The notes below the pieces were generated by a model that saw nothing but the letters and a program-made list of their open reading frames with translations, had not been told where the DNA came from and did not search any database. Shown here piece after piece: positions 33,780 to 52,072 of a stretch of 64,000 nucleotides of DNA. The stretch spans positions 62,001-126,000 of the forward strand of contig NZ_JAFFSU010000001.1 of the NCBI RefSeq assembly GCF_017948455.1, in the 5' to 3' direction. Both the position numbers and the translations under genes were made by a program. Position 1 is the first letter of the stretch, and every line of letters starts with the position of its first letter. The DNA comes from Streptomyces sp. GESEQ-4. Lineage in GTDB: Bacteria; Actinomycetota; Actinomycetes; Streptomycetales; Streptomycetaceae.

Positions 33780-35213
33780 ATGCCCCGCAAGTCCACCCGT
33801 CTCACCTTCGCGGTCCTCGCGAGCGGTGCCGGCGTGTTCGCCATGCTGCAGTCACTGATCGCGCCGGCCCTGCCGACCGTCCAGCACGCGCTCGACACCT
33901 CGCAGGCCACCGCGACCTGGGTGATGACGGCGTATCTGCTGTCCGCCTCGATCTTCACGCCGATCCTCGGCCGCGTCGGCGACCTGATCGGTAAGAAACG
34001 CACCCTCGTCGCCGTCCTGTCCGTCGTGGCCGTCGGCTGTCTGCTCGCCGCACTCGCGCCGACCATCGGCGTACTGATCGTCGCCCGGGTCGTCCAGGGC
34101 GTCGGCGGCGCGCTGTTCCCGCTGTCCTTCGGCATCATCCGGGACGAGTTCGCCCCGTCCCAGGTGAGCGGCAGCATCAGCACCCTGTCCGCGGTGATCG
34201 CCGCGGGCGGCGGCGTCGGCATGGTCGCGGCCGGACCCATCGTGTCCGCGCTCGACTACCGCTGGCTGTTCTGGATCCCCGTGGCGATCGTCGCCGTGAC
34301 CACGCTGATCGCCTTGCGCTACGTACCCGAGTCGCCCAACCGGGCCGCGGGGAACGTCAATTGGCTCGGCGCCGGGCTGCTGTCGGCCTGGCTGGTGGCT
34401 CTGTTGCTGCCGCTCAGCCAGGCGAGCCTCTGGGGCTGGGGCTCGACCCGGGTGATCGGCCTGTTCGCCGCCGCCGTAGCGCTCTTCGCGCTGTGGCTGC
34501 TGGTCGAATCCCGCTCGCGCACGCCGCTGATCGACCTGCGCGTGATGCGGCTGCCCGCCGTGTGGACCACCAACACCGCCGCGCTGCTGTTCGGCGCGGG
34601 CATGTACGCGATCTGGTCCTTCCTCCCCGGATTCGTGCAGACCCCCAGCTCCGCCGGATACGGCTTCGGCTCCAGCGTCACCGCCGCCGGACTGCTCATG
34701 CTGCCGATGCTCGTCGCGATGTTCCTCTCGGGCATGCTGAGCGGCCGCCTGGAACCGGTCCTGGGCGCCAAGACACTGCTCACAGCGGGTGCGTCGCTCG
34801 GCGCGCTCGCCTGCGGCTTCCTCGCTCTCTGGCACGACGAGCAGTGGCAAGTCGCCTTCGTGGCAGGCGTGTTCGGCCTCGGCATCGGACTGGCCTTCGC
34901 CTCCATGGCCAACCTGATCGTGGGCAGCGTCCCGGCCGACCAGACCGGCGCCGCGACCGGCATGAACGCCAACATCCGCACCATCGGCGGTTCCATCGGC
35001 GCCGCAGTCACCAGCGTCCTGGTCACCGGCCACCTCCAACCCTCCGGCCTGCCCTACGAATCCGGCTACACCCACGGCTTCGCCCTGCTGGCCCTCCTCT
35101 GCCTCGCCGCGGCACTGGCCGCCCTGCTGGTCCCCGTCGGACGAGCCTCCGGCCTGACCGCGCGTGCCCGCGCCGCCGAGGACACGGCGTCAGTACCCGT
35201 ACGCGTGCGTTAG
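33780..35213 (+). CDS. MFS efflux transporter, DHA2 (EmrB/QacA) type
   Basis: A 477-residue membrane protein with about fourteen hydrophobic helices. The motif-A loop GRVGDLIGKKR is near residues 64-74 and motif C follows (GVGMVAAGPIVSALDYRW around 147-164). Expected to export drugs or metabolites with proton antiport. Preceded by GGAGAGG. Divergent from a TetR gene and two operator palindromes, the standard layout of an inducible multidrug pump. It ends just before the tRNA-Pro gene. Confidence 0.9.
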   Translation: MPRKSTRLTFAVLASGAGVFAMLQSLIAPALPTVQHALDTSQATATWVMTAYLLSASIFTPILGRVGDLIGKKRTLVAVLSVVAVGCLLAALAPTIGVLIVARVVQGVGGALFPLSFGIIRDEFAPSQVSGSISTLSAVIAAGGGVGMVAAGPIVSALDYRWLFWIPVAIVAVTTLIALRYVPESPNRAAGNVNWLGAGLLSAWLVALLLPLSQASLWGWGSTRVIGLFAAAVALFALWLLVESRSRTPLIDLRVMRLPAVWTTNTAALLFGAGMYAIWSFLPGFVQTPSSAGYGFGSSVTAAGLLMLPMLVAMFLSGMLSGRLEPVLGAKTLLTAGASLGALACGFLALWHDEQWQVAFVAGVFGLGIGLAFASMANLIVGSVPADQTGAATGMNANIRTIGGSIGAAVTSVLVTGHLQPSGLPYESGYTHGFALLALLCLAAALAALLVPVGRASGLTARARAAEDTASVPVRVR

Positions 35214-35256
35214 GGTTGACCTGCGCGTTCCCACGGAACCCCGCGGGACGCGCAGC

Positions 35257-35423
<167 letters not shown>

Positions 35424-35459
35424 ACGGAGGCCGGCGACGACGCCGAATCGAGACGCGGT

Positions 35460-35760
35460 CGGCGTCGACGGTGCTGAACAAGCACAAGGCGGCTCTTCTG
35501 CCGGATCTGTGGCTGGCCGAGCCGGAGGGCTGGCGCCCAACGGCATCGAGATCATGCTCAAGCGTCGGGGGCTTGCGGCCGGGCTGGTCAAGCTACACGC
35601 GCACCGATGGCGGTACACCTTCGCCCACGAGTGGAATTGCGCCGGGGGTGACACCGGTGATCTGATGATGCTGCTCGGCTGGCCCTCGGAGGAGATCCCG
35701 CGCCGCTACGGGGCCAGCGCCGCTGCCGAGCGCGCCCAGGAGACCCACCATCGGGGCTGG
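35460..35760 (+). pseudogene. Tyrosine integrase fragment, C-terminal catalytic part
   Basis: From about 35539 the frame reads NGIEIMLKRRG, then HAHRWRYTFAHEW, GGDTGDLMMLLGW and RRYGASAAAERAQ. These are the H-x-x-R box and the catalytic-Tyr region of actinobacterial phage-type integrases. Just upstream, LPDLWLAEPEGWRP in another frame fits the preceding strand, which puts a frameshift near 35535. The N-terminal two thirds and a start codon are missing. The remaining sequence to 35822 holds nothing recognised. Confidence 0.8.
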
Positions 35761-35822
35761 TCGAGGGCGCAAAGCCGTCCGTCGTCAGCCCTCCAGGTGC
35801 ACCTCGGCCTGGTCGCAAAGGT

Positions 35823-37324
35823 TCACTCGGCCACCCACGTGAGTCCGTCCTCCGAGGCCACCAGACCGCCGGGGCGCAGCGGGGTCTCCTCCTCCAACGG
35901 GCCGCCGAAGAGGCCCCGTTCCTGGAGGACCGTGCCCTCCTGGAAGACCTGGCGGATCGAGGCGGACTCGAAGAGCGGATTGCGCAGGCCGTCGGAGTCC
36001 GGGAGCCGGCCGACGGCCTGGTCGAGTTCCGAGGCGGTGGTCGTCAGCCGGGCACCCGCCTGTCCGGGCCCGGCGAGGGACGTGTCGCCGGAGGCCAGTC
36101 CGCCCACCAGGTCGACGAACGCCTCCAGTTCCGTCGAGTCGACGTGGGTGACCTTGCGTGCCTTCCAGAAGTACGACCGTTCGTCCTGGTGCATGTCGTA
36201 GAAGGAGACCAGGAACTCGTGGAACAGGCCGTACTCGTGCCGGTAGCGGGCCCCGAACTCGTCGAAGAGGCGGCCCTCGTCGAGCGTTCCGGCGAGGCCG
36301 CTGTTGATGGAGCGGGCCGCGAGCAGGGCGCCGTACGTGGCGAGGTGCACTCCGGAGGACAGCACCGGGTCGACGAAGCACGCCGCGTCGCCGACCAGCA
36401 CCATGCCGGGCCGCCACAACCGTGACTTCCAGTACGACCAGTCCTTGCGGACCCGCACCTGGTCGTACGGCGCTTCGGTGGCTTGCGGCACCCCGTGCAG
36501 GAGGTCCTGGACCTCCGGGCAGGAGTCGATCAGCCCGCGCCAGGCCGTCACCGGGTCCTGCTGGATCGCGGCGGCGTTGTCCCGGCCGACGACCGCTCCG
36601 ACGCTGGTGAGGTCGTCCCTCAGCGGGATGTACCAGAGCCAGCCCTCGTCGAAGGCGGCGCAGAAGATGTTGCCGTCGTTCGGCTTCGGGAGCCGCGCGC
36701 CGCCGGCGAAGTAGCCGAACACCGCGATGTTTCGGAAGAAGTCGGAGTACGTCCGCCTGCCGCCGACCTCGCCGTGGATCCGGCTGCCGTTGCCGGACGC
36801 GTCCACGACGTAACGGGCCCGGGCCTCGCGGATCTCCCCGGCGGGGCCCGTCCAGTTGACGCCCCTGACGCGCTCCTCGTCGGCGAGTACGCCCTTGACC
36901 CGGCAGCTTTCCCGTACGTCGACGCCGACCCGGCGGGCGTTGTCCAGCAGGATCGCGTCGAACCGGGACCGCTCGACCTGGTAGGCGAACGAGGTCGGGT
37001 CGGCCAGCCGCGGGGACAGGGCGAAGGAGAACTGCCACGGGTCCCGGTTCCGGCCCCAACGGAAGGTCCCGCCGCGCTTCGGCTTGAAGCCCGCCCGCGC
37101 CACCTCCTCCTCGACGCCCAGGATGCGGCACACCCCGTGCACGGTGGACGGGAGCAGCGACTCGCCGATCTGGTACCGGGGGAACGTCTGCTGCTCCAGC
37201 AGGAGGACGCGGTGGCCCCGCAGGGCCACGGCCGTGGCGGCGGTCGAACCGGCCGGGCCGCCGCCCACGACGATCACGTCGAACTCCTCGCTCTCCCAGG
37301 TCTCTCCGGTCTCATGGTCGGGGT

Positions 37325-37328
<4 letters not shown>
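35823..37328 (-). CDS. Flavin-dependent halogenase
   Basis: A 501-residue FADH2-dependent halogenase-type protein. The FAD-binding GGGPAG is at 22-27, IGESLLPS at 54-61, and the catalytic-lysine region GFKPKRGG at 80-87. The halogenase hallmark GWLWYIP is at 229-235, and [18 protein letters not shown] (313-330) lines the FAD pocket. Members with this pattern chlorinate phenols or pyrroles, often while bound to a carrier protein. GTG 37328 overlaps the stop of the assembly-line gene (GTGA), so both are made together and the enzyme probably acts on its carrier-bound or released product. No flavin reductase gene is adjacent. An in-frame extension of 55 residues upstream is not family-like. Confidence 0.88.
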
Positions 37329-45439
<8,111 letters not shown>

Positions 45440-45570
45440 GTACCCGCCCCTCCGGCACGTGTCGCAGCACGGCCGCCGTCAATCTCCTTGCAGAGCAACG
45501 GTATTGAGGGTAGGGGCAGGTCGGCCGGATGATCGAATGTTTCGGCGACCGGCGTTGCGTCATGCCGATG

Positions 45571-46113
45571 TCACAGCACCACCACCGAGCGCAGGATGTC
45601 GCCGCACCAGGACGACTTCAGCGCGCCGCCGCGCTCGAACACATCGAGCAGCGGCAGTTCGAGCTTCATCTCCGGGGTGGACACCCCCACCAGGACCACC
45701 GTGCCGGCCAGGTCGCGGGCGTCGCAGGCCTGCTTGTAGGTCTCCGGGCGGCCCACCGCCTCGATCACCACGTCCGCGCCGAACCCGCCGGTCAGCTCAC
45801 GGATCGCCGCCACCGCATCCGTCTCACGGGAGTTGACCGTGTGCGTGGCGCCCATCGCCCGGGCCGTCTCCAGCTTCCGGTCGTCGATGTCCACCGCGAT
45901 GATCTACGCCGCGCCCGCCAGATTCGCCCCGGCCACCGCCGCATCGCCGCCGCAGCCGATCACCGCGACCGTGTCGCCGCGGCCGACCTGTCCGGTGTTG
46001 ATCGCGGCACCGATTCCGACCACCCCACAGCCGAGCAGGCCGGCCACCTGGGGCGCCACACTCGGGTCGACCTTGGTGCACTGCCCGGCCGCCACCAGCG
46101 TCTTCTCCGTGAA
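45571..46113 (-). pseudogene. Mycothiol-type zinc alcohol dehydrogenase, broken
   Basis: The reading resembles S-(hydroxymethyl)mycothiol dehydrogenase (MscR) from [16 protein letters not shown] at about 46113. Three lesions are visible: the N-terminal third is absent; an in-frame TAG at 45904-45906 replaces an expected Lys or Arg codon before IIAVDIDD; and [18 protein letters not shown] joins two regions normally about 50 residues apart, showing an internal deletion before the correct C-terminus. The intact copy would detoxify formaldehyde. Between 46114 and 46331 I see nothing recognisable. Confidence 0.8.
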
Positions 46114-46331
46114 CACCCGTACATATGTGTTGACTTGTCGGGCTCTCAGCAAAAGCGCGACGACGGAAGCACCGGAGCGCGCAGCGGTTCTCTTCAATCT
46201 GTGGAAGGCGGTGCGTGACGCGACGAGGCCGCCCGGCGGAGGCCCGGGCACACAGACTCCTTTACTCGGCCGAGTACGCTGGACAGTGACCTCGAAGAAC
46301 GATCCTTCGCACGCCGCTCGTGGAGCACCCA

Positions 46332-46466
46332 ACTGGGGGTCAAGGGGTCGCAGGTTCAAACCTGTCGTCCCGACAGTGCGAAGGGTCTTCGCAGGCGAGA
46401 GCCTGTGGGAGCCCTTTTCGTATGGGTCGTTTCCGATCTTCGAGGTCGAGCACGCCGCTCATCGGC
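46332..46466 (+). repeat. Right direct repeat (partial tRNA-Pro copy)
   Basis: A 135-bp copy of 35288-35423. It contains the anticodon loop, T-arm and acceptor 3' strand of tRNA-Pro (one T of the T-loop deleted), the terminator hairpin and flank. The bases before it (GCTCGTGGAGCACCCA) resemble the tRNA D-arm region only loosely, so no functional tRNA is expected. Confidence 0.85.
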
Positions 46467-46490
46467 GCCTTTTCCCGGAGATTTGCGAGG

Positions 46491-46634
46491 ATGCCGCTGC
46501 TGGACCTGGACAAGCTCACTGCGGGGCTGTCGACGACCTGGTCGGGATTCCTGCGGGACTGGGACCGCTCGCTGCGGTCGCGCGCCGGCGCCGACACCGG
46601 CGACCTGATGTTGCGGCAGATCAGCAGCTACTAA
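46491..46634 (+). pseudogene. Tyrosine integrase fragment, N-terminal with internal deletion
   Basis: ATG 46491 begins MPLLDLDKLTAGLSTTW, then SGFLRDWDRSLRS, which resembles the N-terminal SAM-like domain of Streptomyces integrases. It then jumps to AGADTGDLML, which matches the C-terminal AGGDTGDLMM motif seen at 35640, and stops. So most of the gene between is deleted. The distance from the repeat end (about 25 bases) is that of a normal int gene next to its att site. From 46635 to 46846 nothing is recognised. Confidence 0.65.
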
Positions 46635-46804
46635 GGAGTTACTAAGCCGCCACTGAGCCCCTCGCAGCAACCGTCCAGTTGGCGTGACGCCGTGCCCTCC
46701 GCGTGCCTTGGTCGGCGGCGATGAGCCTGAAACAGCCGACCGGCAGCACTGCAGGCCGCACCGCCCCGGTCTCCGCACGGACTTATGGTTGAGCCAGGAT
46801 CTGA

Positions 46805-47011
<207 letters not shown>

Positions 47012-47073
47012 TTTCGCCTGAGCAACCATGTCCTCTGAGGGCTCCCCGCCCGCATCGTGCTATGCGCGTGGCG

Positions 47074-48114
47074 TCAGCCCAGCATGTCGCGCAGTCGCTC
47101 GACGGCGTGGAGGCGTTCCTGGTGCGTGTCGGCCAGCGGCTTCACGCACAGGGTCGTCACTCCGGCGGCCGCAAAGGCTTCGAGCTGTGCGGCGATCTGT
47201 TCCTTCGTCCCCACGAGGGATATGGCCTTCAACAGTCCCTGGGGAACGGCGGCTTCGGCCTCCTGCTTCTTTCCTGACAAGTACAGGTCCTGGATCTGCG
47301 CCGCCTCCCGTTCGTAGCCGTACCGAGCGGCGAGCCGGGCGTAGAAGTTCTTGTTCCTCGCGCCCATCCCCCCGATGTAGAGGGCCAGTTGTGGCCGAGC
47401 TCGGTCCAGCAGGTGTTCCACGTCGTCGCCGAGGGCCAGAGGCGCCGTCACGGTGATGTCGAGCGTGCCCAGTGCCGCATCGCGCCGGGCCAGCCCCGCG
47501 GTCAGTGCCGCTCCCCACACCTCGGCGGCCTTTCCGGGATGGAAGAACACGGGCAGCCAGCCCTCGGCGAGCTCGGCCGTCAGCTCGACGTTCTTCGGTC
47601 CGATCGCCGCCAGGGTGATGGGGATGCGGGAGCGGACCGGCTTGTTGAGGAGTTTCAGGGGCTTGCCGAGCCCCGTGCCCCGCTCGGCGGGAAGCGGAAG
47701 CGGGTACTTCGGACCCGGGTGCACCACCGGTTCGCCCCGCCACACCTGACGGCAGATCTCCACCACCTCGCGGGTGCGGCTGAGCGGCGCGTCGTACGGC
47801 ACCCCGTGGAAGCCCTCGATCACCTGCGGTCCCGACGCTCCGAGGCCCAGCGTGAACCGGCCGCCGGAGAGATCGTCCAGACCGGCGGCGGTCATCGCCA
47901 GGAGCGTCGGCGTACGGGTGAAGACCGGGAGGATCCCGGAGGCGATCTCCAGGCGTTCGGTACGAGCCGCGAGGTAGCCCAACCGGCTGACGGCGTCGAA
48001 CGAGTAGGCCTCCGGTACGAAGGCGATCTCGACCCCTGCCGTCTCGAAATCCCTTACGGCACGGACCGTTTCGATGAAGTCGCCGCTGTAATCCAGTGTC
48101 ATACCGATACGCAT
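47074..48114 (-). CDS. LLM class F420-dependent oxidoreductase
   Basis: A 346-residue TIM-barrel luciferase-like monooxygenase/oxidoreductase. Family features: N-terminal MRIGMTLDYSG, FVPEAYSFDAVS, ASGILPVFTRTPTLLAM and GRFTLGLGASGPQVIEGFHG. Such enzymes use F420 (or FMN) to oxidise or reduce small substrates. It diverges from the Liv-type transporter operon, and the shared gap has two copies of the predicted TetR motif, so it probably belongs to the same catabolic regulon. Cofactor and substrate are inferred from family only. Confidence 0.88.
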   Translation of the reverse strand: MRIGMTLDYSGDFIETVRAVRDFETAGVEIAFVPEAYSFDAVSRLGYLAARTERLEIASGILPVFTRTPTLLAMTAAGLDDLSGGRFTLGLGASGPQVIEGFHGVPYDAPLSRTREVVEICRQVWRGEPVVHPGPKYPLPLPAERGTGLGKPLKLLNKPVRSRIPITLAAIGPKNVELTAELAEGWLPVFFHPGKAAEVWGAALTAGLARRDAALGTLDITVTAPLALGDDVEHLLDRARPQLALYIGGMGARNKNFYARLAARYGYEREAAQIQDLYLSGKKQEAEAAVPQGLLKAISLVGTKEQIAAQLEAFAAAGVTTLCVKPLADTHQERLHAVERLRDMLG

Positions 48115-48152
48115 GCGAAGGCCCCTCGTCTTCTGATCGGCTGAGATTTTAT

Positions 48153-48164
48153 CGAACGATCGTT
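48153..48164. promoter_or_regulatory. Predicted TetR operator A
   Basis: CGAACGATCGTT, containing the palindrome AACGATCGTT, lies 39 bases upstream of the LLM gene start. The same 12-mer recurs at 54159-54170 (opposite strand); near copies lie at 48300 and 53392. Confidence 0.7.
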
Positions 48165-48299
48165 TAACACCGTACCGGCCTTCCTGTCCAGGCGGAACAG
48201 GTGGGCTCGTGGCCCTTCAACCCGGCCTCTCTGTAAGCGATCATGTGCACGGACCTTGACCGAGTGACGTGGCTCACCCTACGTTCACGCTGGCCTTAA

Positions 48300-48311
48300 C
48301 GAACGATCGAT
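48300..48311. promoter_or_regulatory. Predicted TetR operator B
   Basis: CGAACGATCGAT lies 43 bases before the GTG of the first transporter gene and shares 11 of 12 bases with site A. It rules out an ATG at 48310 as the likely start. Confidence 0.65.
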
Positions 48312-48354
48312 GAGTAACGCGTGGCGTTGCTTCAGGGCGGCAAGGGAGGCCGAA

Positions 48355-49167
48355 GTGCTCGAAATCGATGGACTCATCGTCCGGTACGGCGCTCGCGCAC
48401 CCGTACTGCGGGGGGTGTCCCTGGACGTCGGCGGCAGCGGCGTCGTCGCGCTCCTCGGCAGCAACGGCGCCGGCAAGACGACGCTCATGCGCGCCGTCTC
48501 CGGCACGCTCGGCCTGTACGGCGGCGGGGTCACCGAAGGCTCCGTCCGGTTCCGTGGCGAACGGATCACCGGTGCGGACACGGCCCGCACCGTGATGCAC
48601 GGGCTCGTACAGGTACCGGAGGGACGGCACATCTTCGCCGGTCTGACGGTGGAGGAAAACCTGAACGCCGGTGCGCTCACCGTGCGGTCGTCGGCGGTGC
48701 GTGAGCGCACACGCCGTCGGATGTACGAGCTCTTCCCGCAGCTCGCCGAGCGGCGACGCGCCCGTGGCGGGACGCTGTCCGGCGGCGAGCAGCAAATGCT
48801 TGCCATCGCCCGGGCGTTGATGGCGCAACCGAGACTTCTGCTCCTCGACGAGCCGTCCCTCGGCCTCGCGCCGCGGCTGGTGCATCTCGTGGGCGAGACC
48901 ATCCGCGAGATCAGCCGGGAAGGGGTCCCCGTCCTGCTGGTGGAGCAGAACGCGGCGATGGCGCTTTCGGTCGCCGATTCGGCGTGTGTGCTCGACCTCG
49001 GCCGGGTCGTACTGAGCGGACCGACGGACGAACTGGCGCAGAGCGACGATGTGCGACGCCTCTACCTGGGCGCGGACGCGGACGCCGGCCAGAGCGCCGG
49101 CGGGTCCGCACCGCGGCCCGTGCCCGGAACCGGAAACACGCCGACGCTGAGCAGGTGGTCCGGATGA
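48355..49167 (+). CDS. Branched-chain-type ABC transporter ATPase (LivF-like)
   Basis: 270 residues. Walker A GSNGAGKTT, signature LSGGEQQMLAIARAL, Walker B LLLLDEPSLGLAP and a Q/H-loop are complete. GTG 48355 has GGGAGG 7-12 bases upstream; the earlier ATG at 48310 lies in the operator. Belongs to a five-gene HAAT importer (LivF, LivG, LivH, LivM, binding protein). In this catabolic setting the cargo is probably a carboxylic acid or aromatic acid rather than leucine (inference). Overlaps LivG by ATGA. Confidence 0.92.
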   Translation: MLEIDGLIVRYGARAPVLRGVSLDVGGSGVVALLGSNGAGKTTLMRAVSGTLGLYGGGVTEGSVRFRGERITGADTARTVMHGLVQVPEGRHIFAGLTVEENLNAGALTVRSSAVRERTRRRMYELFPQLAERRRARGGTLSGGEQQMLAIARALMAQPRLLLLDEPSLGLAPRLVHLVGETIREISREGVPVLLVEQNAAMALSVADSACVLDLGRVVLSGPTDELAQSDDVRRLYLGADADAGQSAGGSAPRPVPGTGNTPTLSRWSG

Positions 49168-49982
49168 CGACGACTCAAACGCAAACGGCAGCGGAGCTGC
49201 GTGTCGAGGACGTGAGCGTGGTGTTCAGCGGACTGCGCGCCCTTGACGGTGTGTCATTCACCGTGCGGCCCGGAACGATCCACGCCGTCATCGGTCCCAA
49301 CGGTGCCGGGAAGACAACGCTGCTCAATGCACTGTCGGGGATCTACCGTGTCGCCTCGGGCCGCATCATGGTGGACGGTCAGGAGGTGACGGGCCTGCGT
49401 CCGGACCGGGTGGCACGCAGGGGAGTCGCCCGCACTTTCCAGAACATCGTCGTGTCACCGGTCGAGTCCACACTCGACAACCTCATGGTCGGCCGGCATC
49501 GGCTGACCCGGTCCGGCATCGCCGCGACCGCCCTGGGACTGGGCCGCGGTGAACAGCGTGTCCACGAAGCGCGGGTGCGCGACATCGCGGAGTTCGCCGG
49601 CTTGTCCGGCGTTCTGGACCGCCCGGCGGCGAGCCTCGCCTACGGGGATCTCAAGCGCCTGGAGTTCGCGCGGGCGCTGTGCCTGGAGCCGCGGTTGCTC
49701 ATCCTCGACGAACCGGTCGCCGGGATGAACACCGCGGAGAGCGCGGAACTCGCCCGGCTGGTCTCCGCAGCACGTGACGCGCTCGGTCTGACCGTGGTGT
49801 TCGTCGAGCACGACATGGGAGTGGTCATGTCGATCGCCGACCGCATCACCGTCCTCGACTTCGGCAAGGTCGTCACGGACGGCACGCCGGAACACGTAAG
49901 GCAGCATCCGGAAGTGATCAGCGCCTATCTGGGAGCGCCCATGGAATCCGGAAACGACCAGGTGGCGGAGAGGTTGTCGTGA
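49164..49982 (+). CDS. Branched-chain-type ABC transporter ATPase (LivG-like)
   Basis: 272 residues. Walker A GPNGAGKTT, a LivG-type signature (SLAYGDLKRLEFARAL) and Walker B LLILDEPVAGMN are present. ATG 49164 overlaps the LivF stop; the stop overlaps the LivH start. Pairs with LivF to power uptake through LivH/LivM. Confidence 0.93.
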   Translation: MTTTQTQTAAELRVEDVSVVFSGLRALDGVSFTVRPGTIHAVIGPNGAGKTTLLNALSGIYRVASGRIMVDGQEVTGLRPDRVARRGVARTFQNIVVSPVESTLDNLMVGRHRLTRSGIAATALGLGRGEQRVHEARVRDIAEFAGLSGVLDRPAASLAYGDLKRLEFARALCLEPRLLILDEPVAGMNTAESAELARLVSAARDALGLTVVFVEHDMGVVMSIADRITVLDFGKVVTDGTPEHVRQHPEVISAYLGAPMESGNDQVAERLS

Positions 49983-50872
49983 TGACCCGCGGAGTCGAAA
50001 TCCTGCTGAGCGGTGTGTCTTTGGGGTTGTTGTACGCCCTGATCGCGCTGGGCTTCGTCATCGTCTTCAAGGCGACCCGCACGGTGAACTTCGCGCACGC
50101 CTCGTTTCTGCTCTTCGGTGTGTGGGTGGTGGCGCAGACCAGCCCGCACATCGGCTTCGCGGCCGCCGTGGTGCTTGGCCTGGTCGCGGCCGGGACGCTG
50201 GGACTGGCGGTGGAGCGACTGCTGCTGTCCCGGGTCGACGGCCGCAAGCATGACGCGCTGGCGATCCTCACCATCGGGGTCAACGTGGTGCTCACCGCGG
50301 AACTGAGCTGGCGCATCGGGGAGAGCGTGCTGCCACTCGGCGCTCCCTGGGACGGACACGTGGTCCACTTCGGCTCAGTGGTACTGCCCTTGTCCGTGAT
50401 CATCACCATCCTCACCGTGCCGCTGCTGATCGCCGGTCTCGCCGCGGTCCTCCGCCACACCGGCTGGGGCCTGGCCATGCGCGCGTCGATCGAGGACCGC
50501 GAGGGCGCGGCGCTCGCCGGTGTCCGGCTGAAGCGGGTTTCGGCAGGTGCCTGGATCGCGGCCGGCCTCCTCGCCGTCGCGGCCGGCATCGGTCTCGCGT
50601 CGTTCCCCAGCCCTGGTGTGGCGGTGAGTACCGGGACCGCGGCCATCAAGGCGCTCCCTGCCGCGATCATCGGCGGCCTCGACTCGCTCGGCGGGGCGAT
50701 CGTGGGCGGCCTGGTCATCGGCATCGCCGAGGTGACCGTCGCCGAGTACCAGGACGCCCTCTCCTTCCTCGGGCGAGGGCTGGGGGACGTCGTGGCCTAC
50801 GTGATCATGATCTGCGTTCTGCTGTGGCGGCCCTCGGGCCTGTTCGGCGCGAAGGAGGTCAGCCGTGCCTGA
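49979..50872 (+). CDS. Branched-chain-type ABC transporter permease (LivH-like)
   Basis: 297 residues, about eight helices, with the LivH-type region ALIALGFVIVFKATRTVNFAHA near the N-terminus and an EAA-like loop (AMRASIEDREGAALAGV). Either GTG 49979 or the ATG at 49982 could start it; both overlap the LivG stop. Overlaps LivM by 8 bases. Confidence 0.92.
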   Translation: MMTRGVEILLSGVSLGLLYALIALGFVIVFKATRTVNFAHASFLLFGVWVVAQTSPHIGFAAAVVLGLVAAGTLGLAVERLLLSRVDGRKHDALAILTIGVNVVLTAELSWRIGESVLPLGAPWDGHVVHFGSVVLPLSVIITILTVPLLIAGLAAVLRHTGWGLAMRASIEDREGAALAGVRLKRVSAGAWIAAGLLAVAAGIGLASFPSPGVAVSTGTAAIKALPAAIIGGLDSLGGAIVGGLVIGIAEVTVAEYQDALSFLGRGLGDVVAYVIMICVLLWRPSGLFGAKEVSRA

Positions 50873-51962
50873 GACGTCCCGGCTCCCGATGGCAGGGCGT
50901 GTGCCGGCCCTGTGCGCGCTGACCGCCGCCCTGGTGGTCCTGCTGGCACTGCCCCTGTATGTCTCCGCGTTCTGGCTGAACATGGGCCTGTTCGCGATGG
51001 CGGCGGCGGTCGGCGCGATCGGCCTCACCATCCTGCTCGGCGCGGCGGGACAGTTGTCCCTGGGACACGCCTTCTTCGTCGCCGTCGGCACATACGGCTA
51101 TGCCTTCCTGGCCGGAGAAAGCGGCGGCGGGGTGTCCGGTCTCGGCCTCCCCCCGCTTCTCGCCGCGGTCCTGGCCGTCCTGCTGGCGGGCGTCTGCGGC
51201 CTGCTGTTCAGCCCGGTCTCCAGCCGCCTGCGCGGCATCTACCTAGGTATCGCCTCCCTGGGCCTGGTGTTCCTCGGCCACCATCTGCTGCAGAACATGA
51301 AGCCGGTGACCGGCGGCTTCGAGGGCCGGACCGTCGTGCCGATGTCGATCGGCGGGTTCTCCTTCTCCGACCAGGCGGACGTCACCGTTCTGGGCGTTCC
51401 GTTCGGTGCCGCCGAGAGCCAGTGGTATCTGTTCCTCGTCGTCACCGTGGGGGCGGCGCTGCTCGGCCGCAACGTCCTGCGCGGCCGGCCCGGCAGGGCG
51501 TTGAGGCTCATGAGGGACAGCGAGATCGGCGCGGGCGCCATGGGCGTCGACATACGACGCACCAAGGCAGCCGTCTTCGTACTGTCGTCGATGTATGCCG
51601 GCGCTGCCGGTGTGCTCACGGCACTGGCCTTCCAGCGCACCGTCCCCGACTACTTCAGCCTCCACCTGTCGGTCAGCTATCTGGTGATGGTCATCCTGGG
51701 CGGCCTCGGATCCGTGGGTGGCGCGATCGCCGGTGCGGTCTTCGTCGTGACGCTGCCCCTGCTGTTCTCCCGCTACGCGGATTCCCTGCCGTTCGTCACC
51801 GGAGCCGGCGGGCAGGGACTGGACGCGTCGACAGCGGCACAGTTCGTGTACGGCGCGGTCGTCATCGTGGCCGTGATCGTCCAGCCGGGCGGTCTGGCGG
51901 CGCTGGCCGGCGCCGTTCGACCGCTACGAAGCCGCCGCCCGGCCGCGGCCGCCACTCCCTGA
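50865..51962 (+). CDS. Branched-chain-type ABC transporter permease (LivM-like)
   Basis: 365 residues, about ten helices. Contains LGAAGQLSLGHAFFVAVGTYGYAF (the LivM signature near 65) and the loop MRDSEIGAGAMGVDIRRTK. GTG 50865 overlaps the LivH stop. A 110-base gap separates it from the binding protein gene. Confidence 0.92.
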   Translation: MPETSRLPMAGRVPALCALTAALVVLLALPLYVSAFWLNMGLFAMAAAVGAIGLTILLGAAGQLSLGHAFFVAVGTYGYAFLAGESGGGVSGLGLPPLLAAVLAVLLAGVCGLLFSPVSSRLRGIYLGIASLGLVFLGHHLLQNMKPVTGGFEGRTVVPMSIGGFSFSDQADVTVLGVPFGAAESQWYLFLVVTVGAALLGRNVLRGRPGRALRLMRDSEIGAGAMGVDIRRTKAAVFVLSSMYAGAAGVLTALAFQRTVPDYFSLHLSVSYLVMVILGGLGSVGGAIAGAVFVVTLPLLFSRYADSLPFVTGAGGQGLDASTAAQFVYGAVVIVAVIVQPGGLAALAGAVRPLRSRRPAAAATP

Positions 51963-52072
51963 ACCCCTGCTCCCCAGCCGTCCGACGCCTCAGACACTCC
52001 AGACCCGCCCCCCACCTTGCCGGACGTGTGCTGTCAACCACCTCATCCGCTTCTCAGCGAGGAGACACACCG

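Noticed and set aside
46332..46374. A second functional tRNA-Pro
   Set aside because: The 5' acceptor and D-arm are not conserved and the T-loop has lost one base; it is treated as an att-type partial copy.
48310..48354. ATG 48310 as start of the LivF-like gene
   Set aside because: It lies within operator B. GTG 48355 has a good Shine-Dalgarno and starts the conserved domain.
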